NCBI GenBank assembly: GCA_002287035.1
Contig: NSKG01000010.1
Location: forward strand, 99,964 to 163,963
Source of the DNA: Pseudomonas sp. WN033
GTDB lineage: Bacteria; Pseudomonadota; Gammaproteobacteria; Pseudomonadales; Pseudomonadaceae
Direction: 5' to 3'
DNA length: 64,000 nt
Shown here piece after piece: positions 8,378 through 17,673 of the stretch (the first letter of the stretch is position 1; the number at the start of each line of letters is the position of its first letter). The notes under the pieces were generated by a model. The model was given only the letters and a program-made list of their open reading frames with translations, made no database searches and was not told the DNA's origin. Both the position numbers and the translations under genes were made by a program.

Positions 8378-10111
8378 GTGAAAACAAAAACAAAAGTTTC
8401 AGGGCAGAGGGTTGGCATGGTGTTCAAGCGCAGCTACCTTGCCAGCGCCGTAGCGATATGTGCAACGGCCTTGAGTACCAATGCGGTGGCGATTCAGATA
8501 CCTACAGGCAATCCCGATCTGAGGGTCGAATGGGACAATACCATTCGCTACAACGCTGGTTGGAGGGCGGAGAGCCAGAACTCCGACTTCCTGAGCTCGC
8601 CATTTTTTGACGATACCGAGAACAAGTTTGACCGTGGTGACATGGTGATGAACCGTCTGGACCTGTTGTCCGAACTGGACCTGGTCTGGAAGCGTGCCCA
8701 TGCCATCCGTATCAGTGCTGCCGCATGGTATGACGACGCGTACCAGGGTAGGGCGAAGCCAAATGCCGACCTGGTGGGCAGCGGAAACTATATTGATAAT
8801 CGCTACAACTCCTACACCAAGCGGTATATGGGTGGATTGTCGGGGGAAATCCTCGATGCGTTCGTGTTCACCAGTTTCTCGCTGGGTGATGCCAATGTGG
8901 CCATTCGTGCCGGCCAGCACAACGTTTACTGGGGGGAGTCGCTCTATTCCATCGGTAACAGCATCGCTTACTCCCAGGGCCCTGTGGATACGATCAAGGC
9001 TGCATCCAGCCCAGGCGCCGAGGCCAAGGAGCTGTTTCTGCCTCTGAAACAGATATCCACGCAAATACAGCTGACCAATGAATTGTCGCTGGGCGCCCAG
9101 TATCTGTTTGACTGGAAACCGTTCCGGCTGGTTTCTGGTGGTACCTATTTTGCCGGATCGGACGGTGCCCGTTCGGATCTCGGTGCGCCGCCCGTCATTT
9201 TCCCCATGGGCGGTGGTATTCCGAATGACCGTGACTTCGAGCCTGATCGCAAGCGTGGCGATTGGGGGGTAAACCTGCGCTGGAGCCCGTGGTGGCTGGA
9301 CGGCACAGCCGGCCTCTACTATCGCAAATTCGATGAGAAACTGCCCTGGAGTTTCACGCAGGTTGCACTGCAGGAGGTGGCGCCGGGCGTGATCGCGGGA
9401 CTGCCTAATGCCATTCGCCTTGGCTACGCAAGAGATACCGAGCTGTACGGGTTCAGCCTGTCGCAGACCATCGCTACCGTGAGTGTTGCGGCTGAACTGT
9501 CCTATCGCAAGAATACCGCGCTGAATTCAGTCAGCGGATACACCGTCATTCCAGGTGACAATGTTGCTCCAACCTACTCAGAAATGGAGGGCGCGCGTGG
9601 TAACTCTATACATGCTCTGGTCAACGGTATTTATCTCCTGCCAAGAACGGCGCTATGGACGGGCGGCACCTTGCAGGGCGAACTCACCTACAATCGCCTG
9701 GACAAGATCACCGAAAACGCAGGCCGCTACAATGCTCGTGGATATGGATGTGTCACGGCCTACACCGCACATTGCGTAACGCGTGATGCCTGGGGTATGC
9801 AGGTTGGTTTTACCCCTGAGTGGCCGCAGCTGTTCCCGGGTTGGGATGTGTCGATGCCGACCAGTCTGGCGTATGGTATCCACGGTAACAGCCCGACACT
9901 GGGCGGCACCAACGAAGGGGTTTACAACTACTCGATTGGTGTGGCTGGGAAGTACAAGGGTGTGCACAACTTTACCTTGCGCTGGGTCGACTCCCACGGT
10001 AAGTACAAGGTCAATCCTGCCAGTGGTTATGTAACGACTGATCACACCTCCGGCGCTCCGGTGCAGAATGACCATGGCTGGGTTTCCTTGAGCTATCGCT
10101 TCAGCTTCTGA
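8378..10111 (+). CDS. DUF1302 family outer-membrane protein
   Basis: 577 residues. A signal peptide (SYLASAVAICATALSTNAVA, ending near residue 38) is followed by many alternating aromatic strands and the C-terminal strand WVSLSYRFSF ending in Phe, as in outer-membrane beta-barrels. DUF1302 proteins have no firm function. They recur next to DUF1329, YCF48-like and MMPL genes, exactly as here, and are suspected to admit hydrophobic substrates. The GTG at 8378 follows AGAGG. An ATG at 8417, closer to the signal peptide core, is an alternative start. First gene of the envelope operon. Confidence 0.88.
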   Translation: MKTKTKVSGQRVGMVFKRSYLASAVAICATALSTNAVAIQIPTGNPDLRVEWDNTIRYNAGWRAESQNSDFLSSPFFDDTENKFDRGDMVMNRLDLLSELDLVWKRAHAIRISAAAWYDDAYQGRAKPNADLVGSGNYIDNRYNSYTKRYMGGLSGEILDAFVFTSFSLGDANVAIRAGQHNVYWGESLYSIGNSIAYSQGPVDTIKAASSPGAEAKELFLPLKQISTQIQLTNELSLGAQYLFDWKPFRLVSGGTYFAGSDGARSDLGAPPVIFPMGGGIPNDRDFEPDRKRGDWGVNLRWSPWWLDGTAGLYYRKFDEKLPWSFTQVALQEVAPGVIAGLPNAIRLGYARDTELYGFSLSQTIATVSVAAELSYRKNTALNSVSGYTVIPGDNVAPTYSEMEGARGNSIHALVNGIYLLPRTALWTGGTLQGELTYNRLDKITENAGRYNARGYGCVTAYTAHCVTRDAWGMQVGFTPEWPQLFPGWDVSMPTSLAYGIHGNSPTLGGTNEGVYNYSIGVAGKYKGVHNFTLRWVDSHGKYKVNPASGYVTTDHTSGAPVQNDHGWVSLSYRFSF

Positions 10112-10143
10112 GGCGGAATGTTCATCCGAATGAGGATTTTTTC

Positions 10144-11526
10144 GTGAATAACAAGAATATATTGGTAATGACCGCAGGGGCGATGCTGTTCGCCGGCCAG
10201 GCGGCTGTAGCGCAACCGACCGAAGAACAGATCAGTCAACTGGGAAATACGCTTACTCCGTTGGGCGCCATTCAGGCAGGCAACGCGGAGGGCACAATCC
10301 CCAGTTGGGAAGGTGGGATTTGCACCCCGCCCGCTGACTACTCACCAATTGAAGGCGAACGGGGCGGTTCCCCGTATGCGGATCTGTTCCCGGATCAAAA
10401 GCCGCTGTTCAGCATCACCAGTACCAACCTGGCTGAATACCAGGACAAACTTGACGAGGGTACCAAGGAGCTGTTTCGCCGCTATCCTGATTCCTACCGC
10501 GTGGATGTGTACCCGACCGAGCGGACTGCCTGTTTCCCGCAGTGGGTATATGACAATACCATCGAGCGAGTTCGCAATCCCCGTCTGGAAGGCGATGCGC
10601 CCGGTCTGGTGAACGCGCATGCACAGGTGCCGTTCCCCATCCCGCAGGATGGCTTTCAAGCCATGTGGAACTCCAACGTGAAGTTTGACATGCCTCGTTC
10701 CAGGGGAACCCAGGGCGCCTATCTGATCGATGCTTCGGGTGGAATGCAACTGACGTCTATCCAGGATATCGAGGACCAGAACCTCTACTGGGACAACAGT
10801 ATCGACCAGGTGCCCAGGAATCAGCCGTATTGGGCTCTGATCGCGACAACAATCGCGCCATCATCGGTGAATGGCGTCAAGCAGATGCGCCATGCCTTCC
10901 TGAACACCCATGAGCGTGACGGCATGGCCTGGTCATATGTTCCGGGTCAGCGCCGGGTAAGGATGGCTCCCGAGTTCAAATACGATACCGTGAGTACCCA
11001 GAGCGGTGGGGTTCTGCTGTTCGACGAGATCAACGGTTTCGACGGAAAGATGGACAAGTTTGATTTCAATCTGCTCGGGCGCAGGGAGATGTACATGCCC
11101 TACAATGCCTACAAGGCTTGGGCTGCCGAGCCTCGCCAACTCAATACGCCGCGGCACCACAATCCAGACCTGATGCGCTTCGAGCTGCGCAGGGTATGGG
11201 AAGTGGAGGCCACGCTGAAAGCTGGTGAACGCCATGTACAGAAGATCAAGCGTTTCTATCTCGATGAGGACAGCTGGATGATTCTGGCCTACCACGCCAT
11301 TGACCATGGTGATCAGGTGCACCACGTCATGTATCAGCCATCTATCCAGCGCTATGAAGTGCCTTCATATCGCAATGGTCAGTATGTGCTCTACGACATG
11401 AGCAAGGGTATCTATTCCAGTGCCTCGATGATGGGCGCCCCTGGTATGACCGGCTTTGCACGGGTGGACGCCTATCCGCCGAATCACTTCACGCCGGGTG
11501 CATTGGCTGGCGGTGGTCTTCGTTAA
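10144..11526 (+). CDS. DUF1329 family periplasmic/outer-membrane-associated protein
   Basis: 460 residues, starting at GTG (10144) after GAGGA. A signal peptide runs to about residue 23 (ends QAAVA). The body matches DUF1329, a LolA/LolB-like lipoprotein-sorting fold expected to hold lipids, but no lipobox Cys is visible. It lies 32 bases after the DUF1302 gene, and the two families almost always travel together. Likely role: periplasmic carrier for a hydrophobic compound between the MMPL transporter and the outer-membrane protein. That role is inferred from context. Confidence 0.87.
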   Translation: MNNKNILVMTAGAMLFAGQAAVAQPTEEQISQLGNTLTPLGAIQAGNAEGTIPSWEGGICTPPADYSPIEGERGGSPYADLFPDQKPLFSITSTNLAEYQDKLDEGTKELFRRYPDSYRVDVYPTERTACFPQWVYDNTIERVRNPRLEGDAPGLVNAHAQVPFPIPQDGFQAMWNSNVKFDMPRSRGTQGAYLIDASGGMQLTSIQDIEDQNLYWDNSIDQVPRNQPYWALIATTIAPSSVNGVKQMRHAFLNTHERDGMAWSYVPGQRRVRMAPEFKYDTVSTQSGGVLLFDEINGFDGKMDKFDFNLLGRREMYMPYNAYKAWAAEPRQLNTPRHHNPDLMRFELRRVWEVEATLKAGERHVQKIKRFYLDEDSWMILAYHAIDHGDQVHHVMYQPSIQRYEVPSYRNGQYVLYDMSKGIYSSASMMGAPGMTGFARVDAYPPNHFTPGALAGGGLR

Positions 11527-11551
11527 GTTCCGTTAGGGTGTAGGACTTTCA

Positions 11552-11576
11552 GGGGGGTGTACGCCCCCCTTTTTTT
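11552..11576 (+). terminator. Rho-independent terminator within the envelope operon
   Basis: A G6/C5 stem with a short loop is followed by eight T. It stands 25 bases after the DUF1329 stop and ahead of the YCF48-like gene, so it would lower expression of the downstream genes relative to the first two. Confidence 0.85.
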
Positions 11577-11610
11577 GAGAGCCCTTGATTCAATACAGGA
11601 GCTTGATGTT

Positions 11611-12681
11611 ATGAAAACAAAGAAAAAGCATACAGGGGCTGCGCTGTGCACTGTCCTTGTGTTGTTGCTGAGTCTCCCGGTGATCGCCAGCGATTTCCGC
11701 GATCCTCTGGTTACCCCCGCGAGCCTGGTAGGAAATGTTCACAACGCTCATCTGACCAGCGTTGCTGCCGCCGGCGAGCGACTGGTGGCAGTAGGAGCCC
11801 GAGGGCTGATTGTCAGTTCCACTGATGATGGAGAGAGCTGGCAGCAAATCGAGTCTCCAGTGTCTTCCGACTTGCTTGATCTGTTCTTTGTCGATGACCG
11901 CAACGGTTGGATCGTCGGCCATGACGGTGTGGTCATGCATAGCAGTGACGGTGGAGAGCGCTGGGTAAAACAGCTGGATGGCCGCATGACTGCTGACCTT
12001 CTTGAAGAGCATTTCCTGAACCTTGCGAAGAAGGGTGAGGAGAATGCCGAGGCCTATCTGGAAATCGTCCGGCTGAATTACACGGACGGCCCTGAACAGG
12101 CGCTGATGGATGTCTGGTTTGCCAACGAGAACGAGGGTTTCGTCGTGGGTACCTTCGGTACCATTCTCGCTACGCGTGATGGCGGCAAGACTTGGGAGTC
12201 CTGGATGGAGCGGGTGGATAACCCTGAAGTGCTGCACTTCATGTCGGTGAGCGGCGAGGGTGAGAATATCTTTGTCGCCTCTGAGCGGGGCATCGTGTTC
12301 CGGCTCGACCACGAGCAGCAGCGCTTTGTCGCGGTGCATACCGGTTACACCGGCAGCTTCTTTACCGTGACCGCCACGCAGGGGGGGGCGATTGCCGCGG
12401 GTTTGCGCGGGACCCTGTATGCCACGCGAGATGATGGGCATTCCTGGCGTGCGGTATCTACAGGCATCCAGGCAGCGTTGACAGACTCGGTTGTACTGGA
12501 CGGCCACGAGGTGGCGCTGGCCAGTATCGATGGCCGGGTGCTGGTAGTGGACCTGGAGAATGACACGACCAATGTTATTCGGCCGGCACGGCCTGGGCGT
12601 TTCTCCAGTGTTGTCGCACTACAGGACCGTCGTGCTGTAACCGTGGGATTTTCAGGAATCCGCCCGGTAAGTCTGAATTAG
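11611..12681 (+). CDS. YCF48/BNR-repeat beta-propeller exported protein
   Basis: 356 residues from ATG 11611 (AGGAG upstream). The signal peptide ALCTVLVLLLSLPVIAS ends near residue 27. Repeated S-x-D-G-G/D-x-x-W blades (SSTDDGESW, SSDGGERW, TRDGGKTW, TRDDGHSW) are typical of YCF48/BNR propellers, which in plants and cyanobacteria assist photosystem II assembly but here must serve something else. The partner genes suggest an accessory of the MMPL transporter in the periplasm. An upstream GTG at 11557 overlaps the terminator and is rejected as start. Confidence 0.88.
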   Translation: MKTKKKHTGAALCTVLVLLLSLPVIASDFRDPLVTPASLVGNVHNAHLTSVAAAGERLVAVGARGLIVSSTDDGESWQQIESPVSSDLLDLFFVDDRNGWIVGHDGVVMHSSDGGERWVKQLDGRMTADLLEEHFLNLAKKGEENAEAYLEIVRLNYTDGPEQALMDVWFANENEGFVVGTFGTILATRDGGKTWESWMERVDNPEVLHFMSVSGEGENIFVASERGIVFRLDHEQQRFVAVHTGYTGSFFTVTATQGGAIAAGLRGTLYATRDDGHSWRAVSTGIQAALTDSVVLDGHEVALASIDGRVLVVDLENDTTNVIRPARPGRFSSVVALQDRRAVTVGFSGIRPVSLN

Positions 12682-12714
12682 AAAAACCAGTTGGTATTTA
12701 GTAAAGAGGCGATT

Positions 12715-15228
12715 ATGGCTTTCAAGACTGCTCTAGACATGCCGGTGGTATCGGATCCTTCACAGTTCGACAAGAACAGTGGGAACAGGCTGGAGCGCAT
12801 GGTGTTCAATCATCGCCTGCTGGTAATCCTCATATGTGTTGTCGCCACCGCCTTTCTCGGCTGGAATGCCACCAAGCTGCCAGTCAATGCCAGTTTTGAG
12901 AAGATGATTCCGCAGTCCCATCCGTTTATCCAGAACTACTTCGAGCATCGTGACGCACTCCGTGGCATGGGCAATTCGCTGCGTATCGCGGTGGAGCACA
13001 CGGAAGGCGATATTTTCGATAGCGAGTATTTGCTGGCGCTGCAAAAGATCAATGACATTGTCTATCTGATGCCGGGCGTCGACCAGGCCTGGATGAGAAG
13101 TCTGTGGACATCCAGCCTGCGCTGGACCGAGGTCACCGAGGAAGGCTACCGCGGCGGCCCGGTGGTGCCTGACCGCTGGGACGGCAGCCCCGAATCCATG
13201 GATCGGCTCAGGGAGAATATCAACCGCGCAGGGATTGTCGGCAGCTACGTCGCCAACGACATGAAGTCGTCGATGATTTTTGTGCCGTTGCTGGATACTT
13301 CTCCACGTACTGGTGAGCCACTGGATTATCAGGCGTTTTCGGCAGAGCTCGAAGAAAAGGTCCGCTCACTGGAGTCGGAAAGCATTCAGGTGCATATCAT
13401 CGGTTTTGCCAAGCTGGTTGGCGATCTGATCGATGGCATGTATGTGGTAATGCTCTATTTCGTCTTTTCGGTGGTGATTGCCGGCCTGCTGGTATACGCC
13501 TACACACGCTGTCTGCGCAGTACTCTGCTACTGTTGTTCATCGCGCTGCTGGGTGTGGTATGGCTGCTGGGGCTGCTGCAAGTGCTGGGTTATGCGCTTG
13601 ACCCATACTCGATGCTGGTGCCCTTCCTTATCTTTGCCATTGGCCTGTCCCATGGCGCCCAGAAAATGAACGGCATCATGCAGGATGTCGGTCGGGGTAC
13701 CCACAAATATGTGGCTGCGCGCTATACCTTTCGGCGACTTTTTGCCGCTGGTCTTACCGCGCTACTGGTCAATATCGTTGGTTTTGCCGTGCTGATGATC
13801 ATCGACATTCCGGCGATCCGCGACATGGCGCTGACCACCAGTATCGGTGTGGCCGTGCTTATCTTTACCAAGCTTTTTCTTATTCCCGTGGCATTGTCCT
13901 ATATCGGTGTCAGCGAGCGGGCCGCCAGTCGAAGCATGCAAACTGCCGCCGAACGTGCCGCGGCTCGCACACCCTTGTTGATGGCTCGTCTGTGGCTGGT
14001 CAGCCTGGCCGGGCGCCGTCGGGCCTCATGGGCGGTCATTGGCGGGTTTGCATTGCTGGCTATCGGCCTGGTGGTAGGCCGTAACGTCGAGTTCGGTGAC
14101 CTTAATCCCGGCGCACCAGAACTGCGGCCAGAGTCACGCTACAACCAGGATGTTGCCTTTGTCACCGCCAATTACGGGCTGTCTATCGACCAGTTCGTAG
14201 TGATGCTGAAAACCCCGCCAGGCGAGTGCACCCAGTATGCGGCGGTGATGGAGGCCGACCGGCTTAGTGCCCATCTGCGTTCGCTGCCGGGTGTGCAAAC
14301 CACGTACTCTTCTGCCGATGGTATACGTCTAGCGTCCTCTGGTGCCTTCGAAGGCAACCCCAAGTGGCTGACGATCCCCCGCAATACCAGTAATCGCACG
14401 CAGGCTTTCAATATGTTTTCCACTGATCGGCCTGAGTTGGCAGACCGGTCATGTGAAATTACGCCCATCATCGCCTATCTGACCGACCACAAGGCTGCCA
14501 CGCTGGACGGTATCGTTGCCGCGGTCGAGCTCTACGCCGATGAATACGGTAGCGATGATCGCCAGTTCCTGCTTGCCGCCGGTAGCGCAGGTATTGAAGC
14601 CAGCACCAATATTGTCGTTCGCCAGAGTTTCTGGATTCTTCATTTCGTGCTCTACGGCGTGGTGGCTCTCCTTTGCCTGGTGACGTTCCGTAGCTGGCGT
14701 GCGGTGATCGTGGCGCTGATTCCCCTCATCATCACCTCGGTGCTCTGTGAGGCGCTTATGTACATGCTCGGCATCGGCATCAAGGTGGCCACATTGCCAG
14801 TGATAGCGGTCGGAGTAGGCGTGGGCGTCGATTATGCCCTGTACCTGCTCAGCGTGCAGTTGGGGCTGCAGCGCCAGGGCATGACGCTGGCGGAGTCCTA
14901 TGCCGGCTCGCTGGATTTCGTTGGCCGGATCGTCGCGCTGGTGGGGCTTACCATGGCGGCTGGCGTGTTGCCCTGGATCTGGTCGCCGATCAAATTCCAG
15001 GCGGATATGGGCATTCTGCTTAGCTTCATGTTCCTGTGGAACATGATCGGTGCCTTGGTGCTGATTCCCGCACTCTCGCACTTCCTGCTGAAAACCGATG
15101 CGGATCGTTTGCGTGGCGAAGGGGTAGTGGTCACCGTGGATACCGATGGAACTGCGCCCGAGTCCGCAGCGGCTGATGGCCTGTCGGCTACTGACAATAC
15201 CCGGCAGCGAGACAGGGTTTCTGCCTGA
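12715..15228 (+). CDS. MMPL/RND family inner-membrane transporter
   Basis: 837 residues from ATG 12715 (AAAGAGG upstream). It has two halves, each with one N-terminal helix, a large periplasmic loop and a block of five or six helices: TM1 near 35-52, blocks near 240-400, a helix near 440 and a block near 650-800. This is the RND fold in a single chain. Relatives include MmpL lipid transporters and hopanoid HpnN. Energy would come from the proton gradient. Together with the DUF1302, DUF1329 and YCF48 genes it forms a plausible trans-envelope lipid or steroid transport set. Direction of transport cannot be told from sequence. Confidence 0.9.
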   Translation: MAFKTALDMPVVSDPSQFDKNSGNRLERMVFNHRLLVILICVVATAFLGWNATKLPVNASFEKMIPQSHPFIQNYFEHRDALRGMGNSLRIAVEHTEGDIFDSEYLLALQKINDIVYLMPGVDQAWMRSLWTSSLRWTEVTEEGYRGGPVVPDRWDGSPESMDRLRENINRAGIVGSYVANDMKSSMIFVPLLDTSPRTGEPLDYQAFSAELEEKVRSLESESIQVHIIGFAKLVGDLIDGMYVVMLYFVFSVVIAGLLVYAYTRCLRSTLLLLFIALLGVVWLLGLLQVLGYALDPYSMLVPFLIFAIGLSHGAQKMNGIMQDVGRGTHKYVAARYTFRRLFAAGLTALLVNIVGFAVLMIIDIPAIRDMALTTSIGVAVLIFTKLFLIPVALSYIGVSERAASRSMQTAAERAAARTPLLMARLWLVSLAGRRRASWAVIGGFALLAIGLVVGRNVEFGDLNPGAPELRPESRYNQDVAFVTANYGLSIDQFVVMLKTPPGECTQYAAVMEADRLSAHLRSLPGVQTTYSSADGIRLASSGAFEGNPKWLTIPRNTSNRTQAFNMFSTDRPELADRSCEITPIIAYLTDHKAATLDGIVAAVELYADEYGSDDRQFLLAAGSAGIEASTNIVVRQSFWILHFVLYGVVALLCLVTFRSWRAVIVALIPLIITSVLCEALMYMLGIGIKVATLPVIAVGVGVGVDYALYLLSVQLGLQRQGMTLAESYAGSLDFVGRIVALVGLTMAAGVLPWIWSPIKFQADMGILLSFMFLWNMIGALVLIPALSHFLLKTDADRLRGEGVVVTVDTDGTAPESAAADGLSATDNTRQRDRVSA

Positions 15229-15258
15229 TAGGCATCGCAACAGAGGAAACCGCTGACG

Positions 15259-16053
15259 ATGAAGCTGGGAATTGAGAACCGGGTCGCCTTTGTCTCGGGC
15301 GGCAGCAAGGGAATTGGCCGGGCGTGCAGTGAGGTACTGGCGGCGGAAGGCTGCCGGGTCATGGTGGCTGCACGTGGTGCCGATGCTGTTGAAGAAACAG
15401 TGGAAACCATACGCCGCCAGGGCGGCATTGCCGAAGGCGTCACCGCCGACCTGACCAGTGCTGCGGGTGTGTCTCTGGCTATCGAGACGACCAGGCGCTG
15501 CTTTGCCCCGCCAGACATTGTCATTACCAATGTGCATGGCGGCGAGCCCTGTGACTTTCTGGACAGTGATCCGCAGGAGTTCGTGACCTCCTTCAACAAT
15601 CTGGTCATGAGCATCGTGCATTTGGCGCGTGCCACGCTGCCGGCGATGCGCGAGCGGGGCTGGGGAAGGCTTCTTACCATTGGAACCGCAGCCGCCAAGG
15701 AACCGGCCGCCGGACTGAAGCTCATGGCCGCCAATACAGCCAGGGCTGGAGTGGTGACGCTGAACAAATCCCTGGCGGATGAGTTTGCGCGGGACGGTAT
15801 TACCGTGAACACCCTGGCGACGGGGTGGATTGGCACCCAGCATATGCTGGACCAGGTCGGTCACATGGCGCAGGCGCGTGGCCTGGCGGCGGATGAACTG
15901 CTTGCACGCCTGTCCAGAGGCGTGCCGGTCGGGCGAATAGGGTCGCCGCAGGAGATAGCGTCATTGGCGGTTTACCTGTGCTCGGACCTGGCGGGCTATG
16001 TAACCGGTTGCCTGATTCCCGTCGATGGCGGATCCCACAAGTCGGCCTGGTAA
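15259..16053 (+). CDS. SDR family oxidoreductase, atypical active site
   Basis: 264 residues, ATG 15259 after AGAGGAAAC. The Rossmann motif SGGSKGIG (13-20) and the downstream ITVNTLATG support an NAD(P)-dependent SDR. The usual YxxxK is not visible: the matching stretch reads ANTARAGVVTL, with Ala and Arg at the Tyr and Lys positions. A subgroup annotated as 3-oxoacyl reductase shares such an NxxR pattern, so this may be natural. The gene sits 30 bases after the MMPL gene and 9 before a ligase, probably the same transcript. Confidence 0.82.
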   Translation: MKLGIENRVAFVSGGSKGIGRACSEVLAAEGCRVMVAARGADAVEETVETIRRQGGIAEGVTADLTSAAGVSLAIETTRRCFAPPDIVITNVHGGEPCDFLDSDPQEFVTSFNNLVMSIVHLARATLPAMRERGWGRLLTIGTAAAKEPAAGLKLMAANTARAGVVTLNKSLADEFARDGITVNTLATGWIGTQHMLDQVGHMAQARGLAADELLARLSRGVPVGRIGSPQEIASLAVYLCSDLAGYVTGCLIPVDGGSHKSAW

Positions 16054-16062
16054 TCTGGAAAA

Positions 16063-17637
16063 ATGATGACAGCAGACAAGCAAAACCCTGGCGAGCGACT
16101 GCTCAAGACTTCGACACTCTGGCAATTACTGGAGGCTCGGGTACGGCTCAGCTCCACAGCGATCATGCTGATAGACGCTGATCGCGGACTGAAGCTGACC
16201 TTTGCCCAGGCTCACAACATTGCCGAGCGTCTGGCTGCGGGTTTTCTGGCCAGCGGTATCGCTCCTGGAAGTGTGGTCACCTGGCAGCTACCCACTGGCC
16301 TCACGGCGGTGATGACGGCCCTGGCGTTGTCACGCCTGGGTTGCGTGCAGAATCCGGTTATTCATCTGTATGGCGAACATGAACTGAAGTCGGTGCTGGC
16401 TCGCAGCCAGTCGGCTTTCCTACTGGTGCCCGGCGCGGTTTCCGAACGTGATTACGCGGCCGCTGCCGGCAGGGTATGTGCCCAACTGGAACAGCCGCCG
16501 GTGGTGCTGGTCATGGACGGTGAGCTGCCCCAGGGCAAACCGTCGACGCTGCCGCCCCCTCCACAAGATGGGGCCAGTGTGCGCTGGGTCTACTATACCT
16601 CCGGCACCACTTCCGAACCCAAGGGCGCCAGACACACTGATGAAACCCTGATGATCGGAGGGCGTAATCTAGCGACCGCGATGGCGGTAACCTCGCACGA
16701 CATAGGCACCATCGCATTCCCCTATGCGCATATCGGCGGAGCCATGTATACCTGCATGCTGCTTGCCAGCGGCATGAGTGCAGTGTTGCTGGGGCGCTTT
16801 GTGCCTACCGAAGCCTGTGCCGCTTTCCAGCGTTACCGCGTTACCACCACAGGTGGCAGTACCGCTCATTATGAAGCCCTGCTGATGGAACAGCGCCGCC
16901 AGCCGGATACACAATTGCTACCCGATCTCAAACTGCTGTGCGGCGGTGGCGCACCCAAGCCGCCTGAGCTGTATTTTGCCATTCGGCGTGAGCTGCACTG
17001 CGGACTGACGCACAATTACGGTATGACCGAAGTCCCCCTGGTTTCAGCCGGCACCCCGCAGGACAGCGACGAACAACTGGCACACACCGATGGTATGCCG
17101 GTGCAGGACGTTGAAGTGATCATCGTTACCCTGGATGGCGATATCGCTGAACCCGGCCAGGAAGGGGAGATACGCCTGCGTGGAAAGGGTGTGTTCAAAG
17201 GCTATACCGATACGGCGCTGAATGCGGAGGCCTTTGATCAGAACGGCTATTTTCGTACCGGGGATCTTGGCATGCTGCGCGCGGACGGCCGATTGGTACT
17301 GACCGGGCGGCTCAAGGATGTGATTATCCGCAAGGGGGAGAATATCTCGGCCCGTGAAATCGAGGAGCTGCTGTATTCCCACCCCCGGGTCGCCAACGTG
17401 GCGGTCATTGGTCTGCCTGATGCGCAGCGCGGCGAACGTGTTTGTGCAGTGATCGAAGCGGCGCCTGGCGAGGCGCCGCTGAGCTTTGATGAAATGGTCG
17501 CCTTCTTCAATGCCGCCGGCGTGATGCGGCAGAAAATCCCCGAACAGCTGGAGATCATGGAGCAGTTGCCGCGCAACCAGACGCTAAACAAGATCCTCAA
17601 GCACAAGTTGCGGGAGCTGTTTGCCGCTGGGCACTGA
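16063..17637 (+). CDS. Acyl-CoA synthetase (AMP-forming)
   Basis: 524 residues. The P-loop TSGTTSEPKG is at 179-188, NYGMTE marks the adenylate motif, and RTGDLG...GRLKDVIIRKGENIS the hinge. The terminal NQTLNKILK holds the probable catalytic Lys. It is the second ligase in the window and differs clearly from that at 1797, so it probably takes a different acid or a later intermediate. The start may be ATG 16063 or 16066; the ribosome site (TGGAAAA) is weak, consistent with coupling to the SDR 9 bases upstream. Confidence 0.9.
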   Translation: MMTADKQNPGERLLKTSTLWQLLEARVRLSSTAIMLIDADRGLKLTFAQAHNIAERLAAGFLASGIAPGSVVTWQLPTGLTAVMTALALSRLGCVQNPVIHLYGEHELKSVLARSQSAFLLVPGAVSERDYAAAAGRVCAQLEQPPVVLVMDGELPQGKPSTLPPPPQDGASVRWVYYTSGTTSEPKGARHTDETLMIGGRNLATAMAVTSHDIGTIAFPYAHIGGAMYTCMLLASGMSAVLLGRFVPTEACAAFQRYRVTTTGGSTAHYEALLMEQRRQPDTQLLPDLKLLCGGGAPKPPELYFAIRRELHCGLTHNYGMTEVPLVSAGTPQDSDEQLAHTDGMPVQDVEVIIVTLDGDIAEPGQEGEIRLRGKGVFKGYTDTALNAEAFDQNGYFRTGDLGMLRADGRLVLTGRLKDVIIRKGENISAREIEELLYSHPRVANVAVIGLPDAQRGERVCAVIEAAPGEAPLSFDEMVAFFNAAGVMRQKIPEQLEIMEQLPRNQTLNKILKHKLRELFAAGH

Positions 17638-17655
17638 CCCTGCCTCTGGGCAGGG
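17638..17655. terminator. Hairpin between convergent genes
   Basis: Seven-base stem CCCTGCC/GGCAGGG with a TCTG loop stands directly after the ligase stop. No T-run follows, so it is either an RNA-stabilising hairpin or a weak terminator. Confidence 0.5.
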
Positions 17656-17673
17656 CAGGGCCTGGCTGCCAGG

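Noticed and set aside
11557..11610. Upstream GTG start for the YCF48-like protein
   Set aside because: It lies inside the intrinsic terminator, and the signal peptide fits ATG 11611.
14449..15864. Long minus-strand open frame opposite the MMPL and SDR genes
   Set aside because: No family likeness; His/Gln/Arg-rich composition typical of an antisense shadow of GC-rich coding DNA.
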